From the IMG/VR virus record IMGVR_UViG_3300032081_000311, positions 1 to 43,479 of that record: 43,479 nt of DNA; one strand, written 5' to 3'. The notes beneath the pieces were generated by a model. The model was given only the letters and a program-made list of their open reading frames with translations, searched no databases and was not told the origin of the DNA. Position 1 is the stretch's first letter, and every line of letters starts with the position of its first letter. The position numbers were made by a program, and so were the translations under genes. Below are positions 13,908 to 21,506 of this stretch, in pieces. The stretch comes from a virus.

Positions 13908-14390
13908 TTACCTCCACCAACTTGGTTTAGTTCTACCCTTTTCCCACTTAGCGTAATGTTTCTCGTTAATAACGTAATTACGATAAGCTAGAACAGAGTC
14001 CTCGTTTTTATATTCGTCAGGCATCGCTTGAGCAACTGGTGTCATAAGACCTCGAGTAATGTTTTTAGGCATCACATACAAGGCGTCTGACAATTTAGCA
14101 AGACTTGCATGAGTCCGTTGGTAACGATATGTATATTCGTTACCTAACGCTATAAAATGTTTATAAAGCCAATAATAGTTACCACTGCATTCTCTAGCCC
14201 AGATTGTACAGGGATGGTTCATATAAGCTTTCCTATATAACCCTACACTATCTGCATATTCGTCTCCGTCTAATAAACGGTGAGCTGTACAGAGCATCTG
14301 TGCGGTTTCTAATGGCATCTTCACTAGCATTTTATCTGGTTGCGACTTAGCCGCAATCACAGGATCTTCGTTAAAATAGAATATGTTCAT
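13908..14390 (-). CDS. Conserved-looking phage protein of unknown function, 160 aa
   Basis: The pattern DKMLVKMPLETAQMLCTAH (about residues 19-37), YMNHPCTIWARECSGNYYWL and GNEYTYRYQRTH, ending PSWW, belongs to a family I have seen in many phages without an assigned function. The order of a helix, an N-H-P-x-x-x-W segment and a later Tyr/Arg-rich helix loosely recalls pyrimidine-dimer glycosylases of the DenV type; this is speculative. ATG 14390 follows GAAAGGAGAAAATT. It is the first gene of the P7 operon, which also carries the base-modification and polymerase genes. Confidence 0.7.
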   Translation of the reverse strand: MNIFYFNEDPVIAAKSQPDKMLVKMPLETAQMLCTAHRLLDGDEYADSVGLYRKAYMNHPCTIWARECSGNYYWLYKHFIALGNEYTYRYQRTHASLAKLSDALYVMPKNITRGLMTPVAQAMPDEYKNEDSVLAYRNYVINEKHYAKWEKGRTKPSWWR

Positions 14391-14426
14391 AATTTTCTCC
14401 TTTCTTTAAACATAAATATAAGTACC

Positions 14427-14456
14427 TTTATACTTTACTTTTATGTGCAAAGTAAA
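14427..14456 (-). promoter_or_regulatory. Early promoter P7
   Basis: On the minus strand: AAGTGCTTTACTTTGC containing -35 TTTACT, an 18-base spacer, then -10 TATAAA. It follows the helicase stop directly and drives the long operon from 14390 to 7947 (modification genes, polymerase, HTH protein). Confidence 0.8.
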
Positions 14457-14462
14457 GCACTT

Positions 14463-15959
14463 TCACATTTGATAGCAGCGTGTTGTTTTAGGCTCTATCA
14501 AATACAGGTTTTCTTTTGTTCTTGTAATACCCACATAGAATACTCTATTTTCCTCATCAGGGTTTTGTTGATAATTTTTATAAACTCTTGTAGTTATATC
14601 CGTAAGTAATACAACGTTGGTAGCTTCTCCACCTTTAGCCGCATGAATCGTAGATAATCTGATACGTGGTTGTTTAGTAATCTTTTCTCCTCTACGTAAC
14701 ATAGCTCGTATGTAACTAATATCTTTAGGACTTAATAATGTAAAAACATCGTACCAATGACCATCAGGCAAGTCTGGAAGATGACTTTTCAGATCTTCGT
14801 ACTGTAAAACTAAATCAGTATCTAATAAATCAAGTTTCTTAGGTGTTTTAACTTTGATATATTTTAGAATGTTTGCACATTCAGCCAAGGTTACTGTTTG
14901 ACCTTTACGTAATCGTTCCCAATAGATAACTGCTCTAACCTTTGCCTCTGAAATAGACGGTCGACCTTTAACTTCGAAAAACCATCCTTCGTTTCTACAA
15001 TACTCATCAACGCTTTCTAATAAATAATTTGTTCTAGCTAACACTAACCACTCACCTTGATCCATGTTTACCTGTTCTATCGTAGCTTCCCAACGTACCA
15101 AACCTTCATCTGTTCTAGGTTTCCATTCTTTATAAATACGCGAACCTACTTGACCTATACATCGACTAGCAACTTTATGTACAGAAGACGGTACTCGATA
15201 AGATTGTTTTAGTATCATAGCGTCGGTAGAATTTTTTATCAAATACTCAACATCCGCTCCCGCCCAACGATAGATCGCTTGGTCATCATCTCCTGCTACG
15301 TATATCTTTTTGGCTTTTTCTGCTAACTTACGCACCACCGCCCACTGCAAAGGAGAAAGGTCTTGTGCTTCATCTACGAACATAACATCTAATACAGGTA
15401 CATCACCATCAACTAAAAAGTTTTGTAACATATCTGTATAATCAACAAGCAACCGATCTTCTTTAAATAACTTCAATCCTCGAGCGAAACGTTCTAGCTC
15501 GAACCAACCGACCGCATCTTCAACCTCGTGCCATTGTTCTTTTAGTGGTACGTCTCTCATCCTAGCTAAGTTTTCTATAAAGGCTAGACGATCATCATGA
15601 GTCATACCGAATAAATGACCATCATCGGAAGTTGTTCTGCCTGTGAGTTTTAAATTAAGTTTTTCGTTTAGGTCTGAGATGTCTGAATTACTTACTACGC
15701 TTTCTCTAGTAAGTCCTAGTTGTCTAAAAGCTAATGAATGTAGAGTACGGAAAAATGGCAGTTGTTTATTAGTAATACTAAAACGATTCATGGCTCTTTC
15801 TTTACCTTCATTTACTGCTTTTTTAGTAAACGTGAAGAAACCAATACGTTCAGGTTCAGTACCGTTTTCTAGTTCGTCTTCGATTAAGCCAAGGAGTGTG
15901 CTAGTTTTCCCTGTTCCTGGAGGTCCAAGGATCACTTGCGTATGGCTAGGTAAGGTCAT
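14463..15959 (-). CDS. UvrD/Rep-type superfamily 1 helicase, 498 aa
   Basis: Motifs in order: Walker A GPPGTGKT (12-19), motif Ia around FFTFTKKAV, Walker B VDEAQD (195-200), motif III GDDDQAIYRW, LKQSYRVP, motif V STIHAAKGGEATNVVLL and motif VI FYVGITRTKENLYL. The family unwinds DNA 3' to 5' during replication and repair. It is shorter than bacterial UvrD (about 720 aa), so accessory subdomains are reduced. Motif V has GGEA where UvrD usually has GLEW. The start overlaps the stop of the AlkB-like gene. Confidence 0.9.
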   Translation of the reverse strand: MTLPSHTQVILGPPGTGKTSTLLGLIEDELENGTEPERIGFFTFTKKAVNEGKERAMNRFSITNKQLPFFRTLHSLAFRQLGLTRESVVSNSDISDLNEKLNLKLTGRTTSDDGHLFGMTHDDRLAFIENLARMRDVPLKEQWHEVEDAVGWFELERFARGLKLFKEDRLLVDYTDMLQNFLVDGDVPVLDVMFVDEAQDLSPLQWAVVRKLAEKAKKIYVAGDDDQAIYRWAGADVEYLIKNSTDAMILKQSYRVPSSVHKVASRCIGQVGSRIYKEWKPRTDEGLVRWEATIEQVNMDQGEWLVLARTNYLLESVDEYCRNEGWFFEVKGRPSISEAKVRAVIYWERLRKGQTVTLAECANILKYIKVKTPKKLDLLDTDLVLQYEDLKSHLPDLPDGHWYDVFTLLSPKDISYIRAMLRRGEKITKQPRIRLSTIHAAKGGEATNVVLLTDITTRVYKNYQQNPDEENRVFYVGITRTKENLYLIEPKTTRCYQM

Positions 15960-16534
15960 AAACCACTTCTAAAAGTTAAATTAACTCTTTCTTCTGCTCC
16001 TACTAAATCAGGAACAGCATGAGTAGCTTTCATCTGTGAGTATCCATCGAACATAATTACATCACCGTGCTCAAGAAGATATAACTTCTCATCTTTTATA
16101 AAATTTTCCTTAAAATCTACATCACTGGTATTTGTATGTCGTTTTATATTATTTTGATAAGTTCTCCAAGCAAAAACTCTAGGTGCACCAAAACTTAAAG
16201 AAACAACCACGTCATCAAGAGTAGGTACAGTATCGCTGTGGTGAGGTATACCTTTATCATCAGGATAAAAACCACATAAACAAAAAGTAAATTTGATTTC
16301 TTTATTAAAAACTCTAGAAGCTACATCTTCTGCCGCAACCTTAATTAATTGCATTTTATGAGTCCATGGTTCAGGCTCATATAACTTACCTGCATAATTA
16401 AAAGTTGAATCACCAAATCCACGAGTCGGTCGACCTTTAACCATCGTGCCTTCGAACATACGTTCACGAGGATCGTCCCACTTATCTATCCCGTGTTCGA
16501 ACTCTGCAAAAATATGTTTGATATGTTTAATCAC
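15956..16534 (-). CDS. AlkB-like 2-oxoglutarate/Fe(II) oxygenase, 192 aa
   Basis: The iron ligands His99 and Asp101 (HHSD) and His172 (ATHAVP) and the 2-oxoglutarate-binding arginines Arg183 and Arg189 (RVNLTFR) are all present. SLSFGAPRVFAWR (112-124) is the usual AlkB core. AlkB enzymes remove alkyl groups from bases by oxidation. In a phage it could repair DNA or RNA, or oxidise a modified base, since base-modification genes lie in the next operon. It is coupled to the primase upstream and the helicase downstream by ATGA overlaps. Confidence 0.85.
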   Translation of the reverse strand: MIKHIKHIFAEFEHGIDKWDDPRERMFEGTMVKGRPTRGFGDSTFNYAGKLYEPEPWTHKMQLIKVAAEDVASRVFNKEIKFTFCLCGFYPDDKGIPHHSDTVPTLDDVVVSLSFGAPRVFAWRTYQNNIKRHTNTSDVDFKENFIKDEKLYLLEHGDVIMFDGYSQMKATHAVPDLVGAEERVNLTFRSGL

Positions 16535-18054
16535 AATAAGTTATCGTTAAATTCTGGTAAATCATGTGGTTCGTCTTGAGCTTTAAATTCTTCTATATAC
16601 CAAACGTTTACTCCTCGTCCTTTTATGTTAAAGAAGTGTGGTTCTCCATGTAATTGTTTTAGTTTAGATGTTAAATTATTTCTTTGATAGTCTTTAAAGT
16701 TATGTCGATGTAAATATTCCATTAAATCACCAAGTCGGAAATAAGTTTTACCATTATCTGTCCATGGTTTATGTAATAAAAGCTCATCACGTTCTCTCGC
16801 AGGTCGTTCTGTACAAAAATTCTCTAATAGTTCTAAAAAGTGCCCTTCTGTGGAACTTTCTTTAGGAACTTCGACCACGGTTAACGCATCTAGGAGCTGC
16901 TGGATGATCTGTCTCCAGACGTTTTCCTTAACCTTCTGAGGTATCTTATTTAGAGCATCCATACACTTTCTTTGAAATCTGTTTTGATTTAGTAAGTCAT
17001 CTGTCTCTAATTCTAACCTGCCGCCTTCTACATCCAGGAACCAAATCGGTGGTTCACTATCTTGTTTGGTTAAATTACTAAATAACGGTGTACCGCCATT
17101 AGCACCAATCCCATATTTACGTGTTCGACATAGCGGACTATTACAATGACTAGCTATTGGCTGATCATTACATTTATAAAAGTAATCTTTACGTTGTACT
17201 TGCTTACCGACGGTCAACACTTCTTGTGCTCCTAGCGGTGGTTGCATATATTTTATATTTACATCCTCTAATCTTTTTTCCCAATCGTCAGGAAATTTCT
17301 TTCTAAGAAATACTCCTACATTAAATAATCCTGAATTACGCGTACCTTTAGGAAACCCCTGTACGATTAAATGTTGTATACATGGGGGTGATTGATCTAA
17401 CCAATCAATAGCTTCGTTTAATGGACTGGCTTCTAATTTTTCTAACTGGTTTGCAGTTAAGGCTAGTTCAGATGCGAAGTTAAGGAACTCTTCTGGAGTT
17501 AATGCTCCACCGTCTCTACCGTAAGCATAACGTGTTGAGTTCTCTCCTCCGAAGTAAGGCATATTTAACGTGCTACCTCTATCACCACGTTCTAATAACA
17601 GTTGTGTTTGTTTAGGAAATATCTCTGCTTGACCGTAGCCGATTGCTGCGGCTAATTGTCTAAGCTTTCGTTGTAGCATCGAAGCCGCAACAGGTTCTTG
17701 TAGGAAGATATAGATATGTGCTCCTCCGCTTTTACTTCGACAAAGTATTAGAGGTAATTCTTGTTTAGCTAGTTTCTTAGAAAGGTCTTTTAAATCTAGT
17801 TGATACTCATCAACATCGATCGCTCCCCAAACACAGCTATTGTTTTCATCTATCGCTACAATCCCTACGCTTTGACGACCTGACAAGTGGTCATCCCACA
17901 GCTTCAGAAGATCTTTATCAGATAACTCCTTAGATATGGTAATGTTTTTACCACTTGCCTTGCCATCCTCTCGAGTTTCATCACTTGCGGTAAACGTACC
18001 GTAAGCTTTCCGCAATCCAGCATAGCGTGTAGCAAATTTCTCTGCTAACGACAT
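16531..18054 (-). CDS. Archaeo-eukaryotic-type primase (TOTE-like AEP), 507 aa
   Basis: The AEP core is visible: WGAIDVDEYQ with catalytic Asp80 and Asp82, then RSKSGGAHIYIFL with His113, and LLERGDRGSTLNMPYFGG as the third element. This resembles the AEP domain named from TOTE conflict systems and used as a stand-alone primase in marine phages. A Cys/His cluster further on (CNDQPIASHCNSPLCRTRK) may bind zinc. The C-terminal 150 residues are helical. It makes primers for the polymerase. ATG 18054 follows AAGGAGGGGTTTT. No fused helicase is seen. Confidence 0.85.
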   Translation of the reverse strand: MSLAEKFATRYAGLRKAYGTFTASDETREDGKASGKNITISKELSDKDLLKLWDDHLSGRQSVGIVAIDENNSCVWGAIDVDEYQLDLKDLSKKLAKQELPLILCRSKSGGAHIYIFLQEPVAASMLQRKLRQLAAAIGYGQAEIFPKQTQLLLERGDRGSTLNMPYFGGENSTRYAYGRDGGALTPEEFLNFASELALTANQLEKLEASPLNEAIDWLDQSPPCIQHLIVQGFPKGTRNSGLFNVGVFLRKKFPDDWEKRLEDVNIKYMQPPLGAQEVLTVGKQVQRKDYFYKCNDQPIASHCNSPLCRTRKYGIGANGGTPLFSNLTKQDSEPPIWFLDVEGGRLELETDDLLNQNRFQRKCMDALNKIPQKVKENVWRQIIQQLLDALTVVEVPKESSTEGHFLELLENFCTERPARERDELLLHKPWTDNGKTYFRLGDLMEYLHRHNFKDYQRNNLTSKLKQLHGEPHFFNIKGRGVNVWYIEEFKAQDEPHDLPEFNDNLL

Positions 18055-18068
18055 AAAACCCCTCCTTG

Positions 18069-18854
18069 TTAGATTGCGTCGTCAAACGTAGTATCTTTTA
18101 CGTCATCTCTTTGATGTTCCTCTTTAACTTGAACGTCTCCTGCTCTTGCCGCAGACATAAAGTCTTTAGCCATCATTGCAATAGGCATCTCTGTAGCACC
18201 TTCTTGGTTAACAGAATATCCGTTCCAACTACCTTTATCGTTAGACTGTGTAGTTGTAGTAAGTCTATAAGTATAAGCAAACATTGGTGCTTCTACAGAC
18301 TCACCTTTACTGTTTTCTACTCTAGCCATTCTTAACATCGTTAACCATTTTCTAGCTACACCTAATTGTGTAGAAGTAAACGTTACTACAGCCTGTTGTG
18401 GAGAACCACCTTCTAATACTAAAACGAAAAACTGTGCAGTTTCTACAATCTCGTTACCGTCTGGCGTATATGACCGTCTAGTTTCAGGATCTTTAGTACA
18501 TTTAGATAAGATAGAAATGTCATGGTTAGCGTTTACTAAACCACCACCTTTCTCTCTAGGAATCCATTCGATGTACTTTTTGTTATAAGCACACGGAACA
18601 ATTAATATTCCTTTTTCTCCGTCGTGGGCTTCACCTGTTACAGTGTTATACAGATCACCTGCACTCGCACCTTGTACATAACTACCGTGTTGTTTTTGTA
18701 GTTGTGGTGACATGGGTTGAAGAACTCTTATAAAGGGGATCGCAAAATCCTCTGTAGTTGTTTCTTCTAGTCCTGTACCGCCTGACAATAAAGTATCGTC
18801 AAAAGTGCTGATAGCGGTATTAGATGTTTCAGCTATATCTTTTTTATCTGTCAT
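18069..18854 (-). CDS. Putative single-stranded-DNA-binding protein, 261 aa
   Basis: A soluble protein that ends in an acidic tail (RDDVKDTTFDDAI), as in phage single-stranded-DNA-binding proteins whose acidic tips contact partners. The body has many beta-like segments (GILIVPCAYNKKYIEW, AQFFVLVLEGG, QQAVVTFTSTQLG). It lies directly before the primase in the replication operon, where such proteins are usually found. I cannot identify an OB-fold by eye, so the assignment rests on tail, size and context. Confidence 0.6.
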   Translation of the reverse strand: MTDKKDIAETSNTAISTFDDTLLSGGTGLEETTTEDFAIPFIRVLQPMSPQLQKQHGSYVQGASAGDLYNTVTGEAHDGEKGILIVPCAYNKKYIEWIPREKGGGLVNANHDISILSKCTKDPETRRSYTPDGNEIVETAQFFVLVLEGGSPQQAVVTFTSTQLGVARKWLTMLRMARVENSKGESVEAPMFAYTYRLTTTTQSNDKGSWNGYSVNQEGATEMPIAMMAKDFMSAARAGDVQVKEEHQRDDVKDTTFDDAI

Positions 18855-18856
18855 AA

Positions 18857-19429
18857 TTAATCCTTTTTAATGGTTGCTTTAGTACCTATATAGATACCAA
18901 ATGGTTCGGTTGGTATATCGTTACCCGAAGTAAACTGCTCTTTTACAAAAGCTTTTAATGTACTCGGATGAACACTCTGTCGCACTTCTGGTGATAGACC
19001 TCTAGATTGCAGAGCCGAAACAGTTTCGTCTACGACTGTGCTTTCCTCACGTCCGAACTTTAAAAGAACCTCGTTCTTTATAAGTCCTTCGTGACCGTTT
19101 TCTACTAACCACTGATATGCTACTTCTTGGTTTGCCTTCGATATGTGAGCGTTATAGAACTCATTAATAGAGATTTTCTCTCCAGTACTAAGTACTATTT
19201 GATTAAGACCTGCTGCTTGCATCGCGTCAGGTAGTTCTTGCTCCGAAGTTAAACGAAGTTCTTCTTTCTTAGCTTTGAGATCTTCTTCTAACGTGGCTAC
19301 TTGCCTAGCTAGTTGAAGTTGTTTCTTAGCTAAGTTAGAAACAATATTAAGTTCTCCGTCAGATACTTCATTCGTCCATTCTTCAACGGATTCCGTACCG
19401 ACTAAGTCCTCAAAAGTTGGTTTATTCAT
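18857..19429 (-). CDS. Replication-operon protein of unknown function, 190 aa
   Basis: A coiled-coil segment (KKQLQLARQVATLEEDLKAK, about residues 34-53) is followed by a globular part with LPDAMQAAGLNQIVLSTGEK. The general build recalls phage proteins encoded next to ssDNA-binding proteins, but I know of no established function. The ATG at 19429 follows GAAAGGAGAAATAG and overlaps the preceding gene by eight bases. Co-expressed with the putative SSB and primase from P8. Confidence 0.7.
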   Translation of the reverse strand: MNKPTFEDLVGTESVEEWTNEVSDGELNIVSNLAKKQLQLARQVATLEEDLKAKKEELRLTSEQELPDAMQAAGLNQIVLSTGEKISINEFYNAHISKANQEVAYQWLVENGHEGLIKNEVLLKFGREESTVVDETVSALQSRGLSPEVRQSVHPSTLKAFVKEQFTSGNDIPTEPFGIYIGTKATIKKD

Positions 19430-19748
19430 CTATTTCTCCTTTCTGATGTAGATCGATATCAACAGGATAGTATAAACTTTCCTGTCGATCCCACTTTAAT
19501 ATACTATATCTACCTCGGTTATAAAATGCAGCGATAGAACACGCTACGCCAATGGCGGCAGGATCGCCTATTAATAATAAGTAATCTCCTTCTTTGAAGT
19601 CCTGTAAGAGTTTTTTCATCCTACGAACAGAGGGAGCAGCACTTAACATAATTTGTGTGTTAGAGGGTAACAGAACTTGAAAATCACCATAGCTTCTAGC
19701 CGAGGCAATGTTACGTCCTGGAATCTCTTGTACGACATATACTGTCAC
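19422..19748 (-). CDS. Conserved-looking phage protein, 108 aa
   Basis: The start is GTG at 19748, preceded by AAGAAAGGAGAAAAAAAA. The most distinctive piece is YLLLIGDPAAIGVACSIAA (about residues 56-74), followed by LKWDRQESLYYPV. This G-D-P-A-A-I-G pattern occurs in small phage proteins near replication genes, with no known activity. It is the first gene of the P8 operon, so it should be made early and strongly. Confidence 0.7.
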   Translation of the reverse strand: MTVYVVQEIPGRNIASARSYGDFQVLLPSNTQIMLSAAPSVRRMKKLLQDFKEGDYLLLIGDPAAIGVACSIAAFYNRGRYSILKWDRQESLYYPVDIDLHQKGEIDE

Positions 19749-19781
19749 TTTTTTTTCTCCTTTCTTATTTCTAGAACTTAA

Positions 19782-19810
19782 ATAATATCTAGCAATACCG
19801 ACAAAGTAAA
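19782..19810 (-). promoter_or_regulatory. Early promoter P8
   Basis: On the minus strand: TAGCTTTACTTTGTC containing -35 TTTACT, a 17-base spacer, then -10 TATTAT. It drives the replication operon 19748 to 14463. A CTATTAG repeat unit lies at its upstream edge (19812-19818), so repeat-binding proteins could affect it. Confidence 0.8.
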
Positions 19811-19983
19811 GCTATTAGTTATATAGTAGTTTTAAGAATAAAAAAGTTTATAGGAAAAACTTTTTGAAAACTACTAATATCGGTAATAATCTAATAGATT
19901 TTTAAACAAAACCAGTGTTTAAGAGTGTTACAGTCTATTAGATTGTACGATTCAATCTATTAGAAACTACTAATTCTATTAGA
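19811..19983. repeat. Repeat cluster in the divergent intergenic region, candidate origin or operator
   Basis: The 315-base gap between the leftward P8 operon and the rightward SNF2 gene holds no gene. It carries TCTATTAGA at 19934-19942, 19956-19964 and 19975-19983, and once inverted at 19890-19898; a partial CTATTAG is at 19812-19818. An 11-mer AAACTACTAAT occurs at 19868-19878 and 19964-19974, with an inverted partial copy at 19825-19832. The repeats are spaced about 20 bases apart and the DNA is very AT-rich. This fits a replication origin (iterons) or an operator array between divergent promoters. Confidence 0.7.
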
Positions 19984-20011
19984 GGGCATGAGAAAACTTT
20001 TTAGTTTGGGG

Positions 20012-20040
20012 CTTTTTATAAGTAAATTGTAATATATAAT
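20012..20040 (+). promoter_or_regulatory. Promoter P9 for the SNF2-type helicase
   Basis: On the plus strand GGGGCTTTTTATAAG precedes a perfect TATAAT at 20035-20040; taking TTTTTA (20013-20018) as the -35 gives a 16-base spacer. The GCTTTTTA block resembles the minus-strand early promoters. The gene starts 24 bases after the -10, behind AGAAAGA. Confidence 0.65.
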
Positions 20041-20063
20041 GGGAACTAGAAATTAGAAAGAAT

Positions 20064-21506
20064 ATGCAGTATAAGTTTAAAACCAAGCCTTATGAGCATC
20101 AGCTTGAGGCATTAAAAAGATCATGGAATAAGCGTGAATATGCTTATTTTATGGAAATGGGTACAGGTAAATCTAAAGTACTTATAGACAATATCGCACT
20201 TTTATATGATAAAGGTGGGATAAACGCGGCTATCATTGTAGCACCCAAAGGGGTCTATCGGAACTGGTCTGGAAAAGAAATACCTGCTCATATGCCTGAC
20301 CACGTAGAACGAGAAGTTGGTGTATGGAATCCCGCACCTACGGTAAAACAAAAAGCAGAACTAATGAAGTTGTTCGAAGTTTCGCATGAACTTAAAATAT
20401 TAATTATTAATGTCGAAGCTTTTAGCACTAAAAAAGGTGTAGCTTTTGTTGAGAAGTTTATACTCGCTCACAATGCACTGATCGCGGTTGATGAATCTAC
20501 GACTATTAAGAACCCTAAAGCACAACGAACTAAGAACTTATTAAAGTTAGCTCTTAATACCAAGTACCGTAGAATCCTTACAGGTTTTCCCGTAACGCAA
20601 TCACCGTTAGATTTATATAGCCAAAGTGCATTCTTATCTACACAGTTATTAGGTTACTCATCGTTCTATTCATTTCAAAACAGGTATGCAAAAGTTATTA
20701 ATAGAAGTATGGGACAACGAACTTTTAGACAGGTGGTCGGTTATCAAAACTTAGAAGAACTTACAGAAAATGTAAATGAGTTCTCTTACAGAGTGCTAAA
20801 GAAAGAATGTTTAGACTTGCCCGATAAAGTATATCAACGCAGAGAAGTTGAACTAACGCCTGAACAAAAGAAAGTTTATAAACAATTAAAAGATTATGCT
20901 ATCGCACAATTAGAATCTAGTGAATTAGTAAGTGTTACTTCTGTTCTAACACAGATTCTTAGGCTACACCAAGTTGTTTGTGGTTTTGTTAAACACGATC
21001 AAGGTGATGAAGTAGAAATTAAAAGCAATCGTTTAGATAGTTTATTAGATGTATTAGCAGAAACTCAAGGTAAAGTTATTATATGGGCTAATTATCAATA
21101 CGATATCAAACGTATCTTAAAAACATTACAAGATACCGTGGGTACAGAAGCAGTAACAACTTACTACGGTGAAACGTTAGATGAAGATAGACAACAAATC
21201 ATTAAATCATTTCAAGATCCTGACTCACCCCTTACCTATTTAATTAGTAATGTGCAAACAGGTGGTTATGGTATTACGCTGACCGAAGCAAGTACCGTGA
21301 TTTATTATTCTAATAATTACGATTTAGAAAAACGTTTACAATCAGAAGATAGGGCTCATCGTATAGGTCAAACAAATAAAGTTACCTATATTGATTTAGT
21401 TGCTAAAGGCACGGTTGATGAAAAGATCGTAAAAGCTCTTAGAAATAAACTTGACCTAGCACAAGAAGTACTGGGTGATGAAAAGTGGAAAGACTGGATC
21501 GATTAA
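20064..21506 (+). CDS. SNF2-type superfamily 2 helicase/translocase, 480 aa
   Basis: The only plus-strand gene. Motifs: EMGTGKSKVL (Walker A, Gly33-Ser37), VAPKGVYRNW (Ia), AVDESTTIKN with DEST at 143-146 (motif II), RRILTGFP (III), a second RecA domain from about residue 310, and QSEDRAHRIGQ (VI). These are the marks of compact SNF2-family ATPases, which translocate on double-stranded DNA and remodel protein-DNA complexes. Marine phages often encode one. It may help replication-fork reversal or strip host proteins. Its stop codon overlaps that of the convergent gene at 21503. Confidence 0.92.
   Translation: MQYKFKTKPYEHQLEALKRSWNKREYAYFMEMGTGKSKVLIDNIALLYDKGGINAAIIVAPKGVYRNWSGKEIPAHMPDHVEREVGVWNPAPTVKQKAELMKLFEVSHELKILIINVEAFSTKKGVAFVEKFILAHNALIAVDESTTIKNPKAQRTKNLLKLALNTKYRRILTGFPVTQSPLDLYSQSAFLSTQLLGYSSFYSFQNRYAKVINRSMGQRTFRQVVGYQNLEELTENVNEFSYRVLKKECLDLPDKVYQRREVELTPEQKKVYKQLKDYAIAQLESSELVSVTSVLTQILRLHQVVCGFVKHDQGDEVEIKSNRLDSLLDVLAETQGKVIIWANYQYDIKRILKTLQDTVGTEAVTTYYGETLDEDRQQIIKSFQDPDSPLTYLISNVQTGGYGITLTEASTVIYYSNNYDLEKRLQSEDRAHRIGQTNKVTYIDLVAKGTVDEKIVKALRNKLDLAQEVLGDEKWKDWID

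Noticed and set aside
10491-14390. Search for a P-loop 5-hmdU DNA kinase, PLP enzyme or radical-SAM enzyme to complete a known hypermodification pathway
   Set aside because: No Walker A motif or matching domain in any gene of this operon; the only Walker A motifs seen belong to the helicases.
19811-19983. CRISPR array
   Set aside because: Repeats are only 9-11 bases, partly inverted and partly overlapping, with no uniform spacers and no cas genes.
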